Below, piece by piece: positions 5,827 to 8,191 of a stretch of 8,191 bases of DNA. The DNA is taken from assembly GCA_046082625.1 (NCBI GenBank), contig JBJTYE010000055.1, positions 1 through 8,191 of the forward strand, read 5' to 3'. Origin of the DNA: Casp-actino8 sp046082625 (lineage in GTDB: Bacteria; Actinomycetota; Acidimicrobiia; Acidimicrobiales; Ilumatobacteraceae). A program made the translations under genes and the position numbers. The notes under the pieces are model-generated. The model was not told the DNA's origin. It saw nothing but the letters and a program-made list of their open reading frames with translations, and ran no database searches. The stretch's first letter is position 1; every line of letters starts with the position of its first letter.

Positions 5827-8160
5827 ATGAGCCTCGTCGGCGCCAAAGTCCTGCGCAAGGAAGATCCTCGACTCCTCACCGGAACCGGGACATTCGTGGA
5901 CGATCTGTCACCTACCGGATGCGCGTTCGCCTCGTTCGTGACGTCCACCGAAGCCCACGCCACCATCGTTTCCATCGACGTGCGCGATGCGTTGGCGATG
6001 CCGGGAGTCCTCGGCGTCTACACGGCCGCCGACATCACCGAGTACCCGAATCTTCCGGGCGGTCTGCCGCACATGGAGCGTCCGGCACTGGCGCGCAACA
6101 CCGTTCGCTTCGTCGGGGAGCCGGTGGCGGTGGTGGTGGCCGAGGACCGCTATATCGCCGCCGACGCGGTGGCCTCCATCGCGGTGACCTACGAGCCGCT
6201 TGCGATCATGACCACTATCGAGAGCGCCACGGCTCCCGATGCCACCGCATTGTTCCCGCGTCATGGTTCCAATGTGCTCACGATCGTGCCGACCATGGAC
6301 GATCTCGAACGCGAGATCGACAAGTGCGACGATCGGGCACATCTGCACTTGGTCAATCAGCGGTGCGCGGCCGTCCCCATCGAACCTGTGGCCGTTCTGG
6401 CCGACTGGCGGCCCGACGGGCTCACGGTGTGGGCCACCTTCCAGGCTCCCCACCATCTGCGCAACTACCTGGCGACCTGGCTCGACATCCCCCAGATCCA
6501 CTGTCGCGTCATCGCTCCCGACGTCGGGGGAGGATTCGGTGCCAAGATCGTCTGGTACCCGGAGTTCTTCCTGGCACCACTGCTGTCCAAATGGACTCGC
6601 CGACCGGTGAAGTTCTGCCAGACCCGCACTGAGGCCATGATGCAGATGACGCACGGTCGTGACCAGATCCACGACATCGACGTGGGCTTCATGAAGGACG
6701 GAACCATCAAGGCCCTGCGCTTGGTGGTCTCCCAGAACCTGGGGGCCTATGCCGATCCGACCGGATTGGGACTGGCCGTGTTGACCTCGTGGATGGCCGC
6801 CGGCGCCTATCGCATTCCGAAAGTGAGCACCTCCCATCGCACGGTGGTCACCAACACCACTCCAGTGGCGGCCTATCGCGGTGCCGGTCGGCCGGAGGCC
6901 GCCTATGCCATCGAGCGCATCGTCGACCTCGTGGCCCGTCGTACCGGGCTCGATCCGGCTGAGGTGCGTTTCAAGAACTTCGTCCCGCCGTCGGCCTTCC
7001 CCTACGAGACCCACAACGAGAACGTGGTGTACGACTCGGCGGACTTTCCCGCCGCACTGCGCGAGTGCCTCCGCCTCGTGAAGTACGACGAAGTGCGCGC
7101 CGAGCAGCGCGCCCGTCGCAATGACACCACCAAGCCACTCCTCGGTATCGGCCTCTCGTGTTGGCTCGAGATCGCCGGGTTCGGACCCAACGGCTCCCTC
7201 GAAGGATTCGGACATCTGGCGTCCTGGGAGTCGGCTCAGGTCCGCATCCAGCCCGACGGTTCAGCCATCGTCTTCGCCGGATCCTCCCCGCACGGACAAG
7301 GTCACGAGACCGTGTTCGCGCAGATCGCCGCCGACGAACTGGGGATCTCCTTCGATCGCATCAAGGTGGTCACCGGTGACACCGAAACCGTTCTGCAGGG
7401 CATCGGCACCATGGGATCGCGGGGCGTGCCCACCGGAGGCTCGGCAGTGAAGGTGGCCTCGGCGCGAGTGCTCGACAAGGCCAAGCGCATCGCCGCCCAC
7501 CTGCTGGAAGCCGCCGAGGAAGATCTCGAAGTCGCCGACGACGCCTTCAACGTGCGCGGTTCACCGGGCAAGAAGGTCGGGTGGAGCGACGTGGCGTGGG
7601 CATCGTTCCAACCTCTGCGCATTCCCCCTGAACTGCAGGCCGGCTCGCTGGAAGAGCGCCTCTTCCAGGAATCGCCCAACTTCTCGTATCCCTCGGGCGC
7701 CTACGCCTGTGTGGTGGAGATCGATCGCGAGACGGGCCGGGTCACGATCCGCGACATGGTCTTGGTGGACGATTGCGGGACGGTCATCAACCCGTTGCTC
7801 GCCGAAGGTCAGGTGCATGGAGGCGTGGCGCAAGGGATCGCCCAGGCCCTCTTCGAAGGAGTGATCTACGACCCGGGCACCGGACAGCCGGTCACGGCCA
7901 ATCTGCTCGACTACCTCGTTCCCTCGGCGGCCGATCTCCCCGACTTCGTAGCCGGTCGGACCACGACCTTGTGCCCGAACAACCCGCTCGGAGCCAAGGG
8001 AATCGGCGAGTCCGGTTCGGTAGGCGCCCCTCCGGCGGTGGTCAATGCCATCGTGGACGCGCTCTCCGATCACGGAGTCGAGCACATCGATATGCCGGTC
8101 ACCCCGGAGAAGATCTGGTCGATCCTGCACGAGGGATCGACCGAACGGAGAGGGTCATGA
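5827..8160 (+). CDS. Xanthine dehydrogenase-family molybdopterin-binding (large) subunit
   Basis: This is the catalytic subunit of a molybdenum hydroxylase, an enzyme class that inserts water-derived oxygen into N-heterocycles, aldehydes or (form I) CO. The 777 residues cover a full family member: RKEDPRLLTGTGTFVDDL near the start, the hammerhead domain (about 18-125), then the two Mo-cofactor domains. DVGGGFGAK (232-240), AYRGAGRPEA (349-358), the GQG at 490-492 in SSPHGQGHE, GTMGSRGVPTGGSA and KGIGESGSVGAPPA near the end are all in the expected order. E728 in KGIGES is the position of the catalytic base glutamate. The loop reads AYRGAGR, not the AYRCSFR of true form I CO dehydrogenases, so it belongs to the broad form II/xanthine dehydrogenase-like group whose substrates cannot be told from sequence. 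It needs FAD-binding and 2Fe-2S partner subunits, which are expected downstream. Its stop overlaps the next start (ATGA). Confidence 0.94.
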   Translation: MSLVGAKVLRKEDPRLLTGTGTFVDDLSPTGCAFASFVTSTEAHATIVSIDVRDALAMPGVLGVYTAADITEYPNLPGGLPHMERPALARNTVRFVGEPVAVVVAEDRYIAADAVASIAVTYEPLAIMTTIESATAPDATALFPRHGSNVLTIVPTMDDLEREIDKCDDRAHLHLVNQRCAAVPIEPVAVLADWRPDGLTVWATFQAPHHLRNYLATWLDIPQIHCRVIAPDVGGGFGAKIVWYPEFFLAPLLSKWTRRPVKFCQTRTEAMMQMTHGRDQIHDIDVGFMKDGTIKALRLVVSQNLGAYADPTGLGLAVLTSWMAAGAYRIPKVSTSHRTVVTNTTPVAAYRGAGRPEAAYAIERIVDLVARRTGLDPAEVRFKNFVPPSAFPYETHNENVVYDSADFPAALRECLRLVKYDEVRAEQRARRNDTTKPLLGIGLSCWLEIAGFGPNGSLEGFGHLASWESAQVRIQPDGSAIVFAGSSPHGQGHETVFAQIAADELGISFDRIKVVTGDTETVLQGIGTMGSRGVPTGGSAVKVASARVLDKAKRIAAHLLEAAEEDLEVADDAFNVRGSPGKKVGWSDVAWASFQPLRIPPELQAGSLEERLFQESPNFSYPSGAYACVVEIDRETGRVTIRDMVLVDDCGTVINPLLAEGQVHGGVAQGIAQALFEGVIYDPGTGQPVTANLLDYLVPSAADLPDFVAGRTTTLCPNNPLGAKGIGESGSVGAPPAVVNAIVDALSDHGVEHIDMPVTPEKIWSILHEGSTERRGS

Positions 8161-8191
8161 ACAGCGAGAAGCGCATCGTGGACGTCGAGAT
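8157..8191 (+). CDS. Start of a further operon gene, possibly a partner subunit of the Mo-hydroxylase (truncated)
   Basis: An ATG at 8157 overlaps the hydroxylase stop in an ATGA and is preceded by GGAGAGGG (8147-8154). Only 11 complete codons are visible, reading MNSEKRIVDVE. By family context a 2Fe-2S (CoxS-like) or FAD-binding (CoxM-like) subunit, or a CoxG-like accessory protein, would be expected here. The charged start leading into an alternating hydrophobic strand is compatible with the 2Fe-2S subunit but does not prove it. Confidence 0.6.
   Translation, partial: MNSEKRIVDVE

Noticed and set aside
4182..5975. Long minus-strand open frame of 597 codons opposite the permease
   Set aside because: It is antisense to a clearly conserved permease and ATPase end. 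Its product is full of Glu, Asp, Gly and His with no domain, which is typical of shadow frames in GC-rich genes.
5908..7215. Minus-strand open frame of 435 codons opposite the Mo-hydroxylase
   Set aside because: It is a shadow of the hydroxylase gene, and its sequence is low-complexity Gly/His/Val/Asp without a domain.
5827..8160. Aerobic CO dehydrogenase form I large subunit (coxL)
   Set aside because: The active-site loop is AYRGAGR instead of AYRCSFR, so CO oxidation should not be assigned.

Overview
The window looks like chromosomal DNA from a high-GC Gram-positive bacterium, most likely an actinobacterium. The evidence is GC-rich coding with strong third-position G/C bias, a lipoprotein signal followed by a Ser/Thr/Glu/Pro-rich linker, the murI-rph pairing, and ATGA stop/start overlaps. 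The linker style and the mix of genes recall Acidimicrobiia, but that is an inference.

Left part (1-1416, minus strand): a housekeeping pair, murI (glutamate racemase, complete) followed by rph (RNase PH, cut by the left window edge). They are joined by an ATGA overlap. murI starts at a GTG with no Shine-Dalgarno sequence; a TANNNT hexamer lies 6 nt upstream, which suggests a leaderless transcript. A 129-bp divergent intergenic region (1417-1545) separates this pair from the plus-strand genes and contains a 7-bp-stem hairpin just before the next ribosome binding site.

Right part (1546-8191, plus strand): a gene cluster that reads as one operon. It encodes a lipoprotein substrate-binding protein, an RbsA-like double-domain ABC ATPase, an RbsC-like permease, the large molybdopterin-binding subunit of a xanthine dehydrogenase/form II CO dehydrogenase-family hydroxylase, and the first codons of another gene. 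ATPase to permease and hydroxylase to the last gene are ATGA overlaps; permease to hydroxylase is a 16-bp gap. The only larger gap (63 bp) lies between the binding protein and the ATPase. A strong 13-bp GC-rich inverted repeat with a short T-rich tail sits inside the first codons of the ATPase.

Working model (inference): a CUT2-type importer brings in a small organic molecule, and a Mo-hydroxylase encoded on the same transcript starts its oxidation. The substrate cannot be read from the sequence. The items most worth following up are the terminator-like hairpin inside the ATPase coding sequence, the roughly 65-residue extra C-terminus of the ATPase that carries a motif resembling the start of hydantoinase B/oxoprolinase proteins, and the coupling of importer and Mo-hydroxylase itself. 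I see no tRNA, rRNA, CRISPR array, insertion sequence or phage gene.
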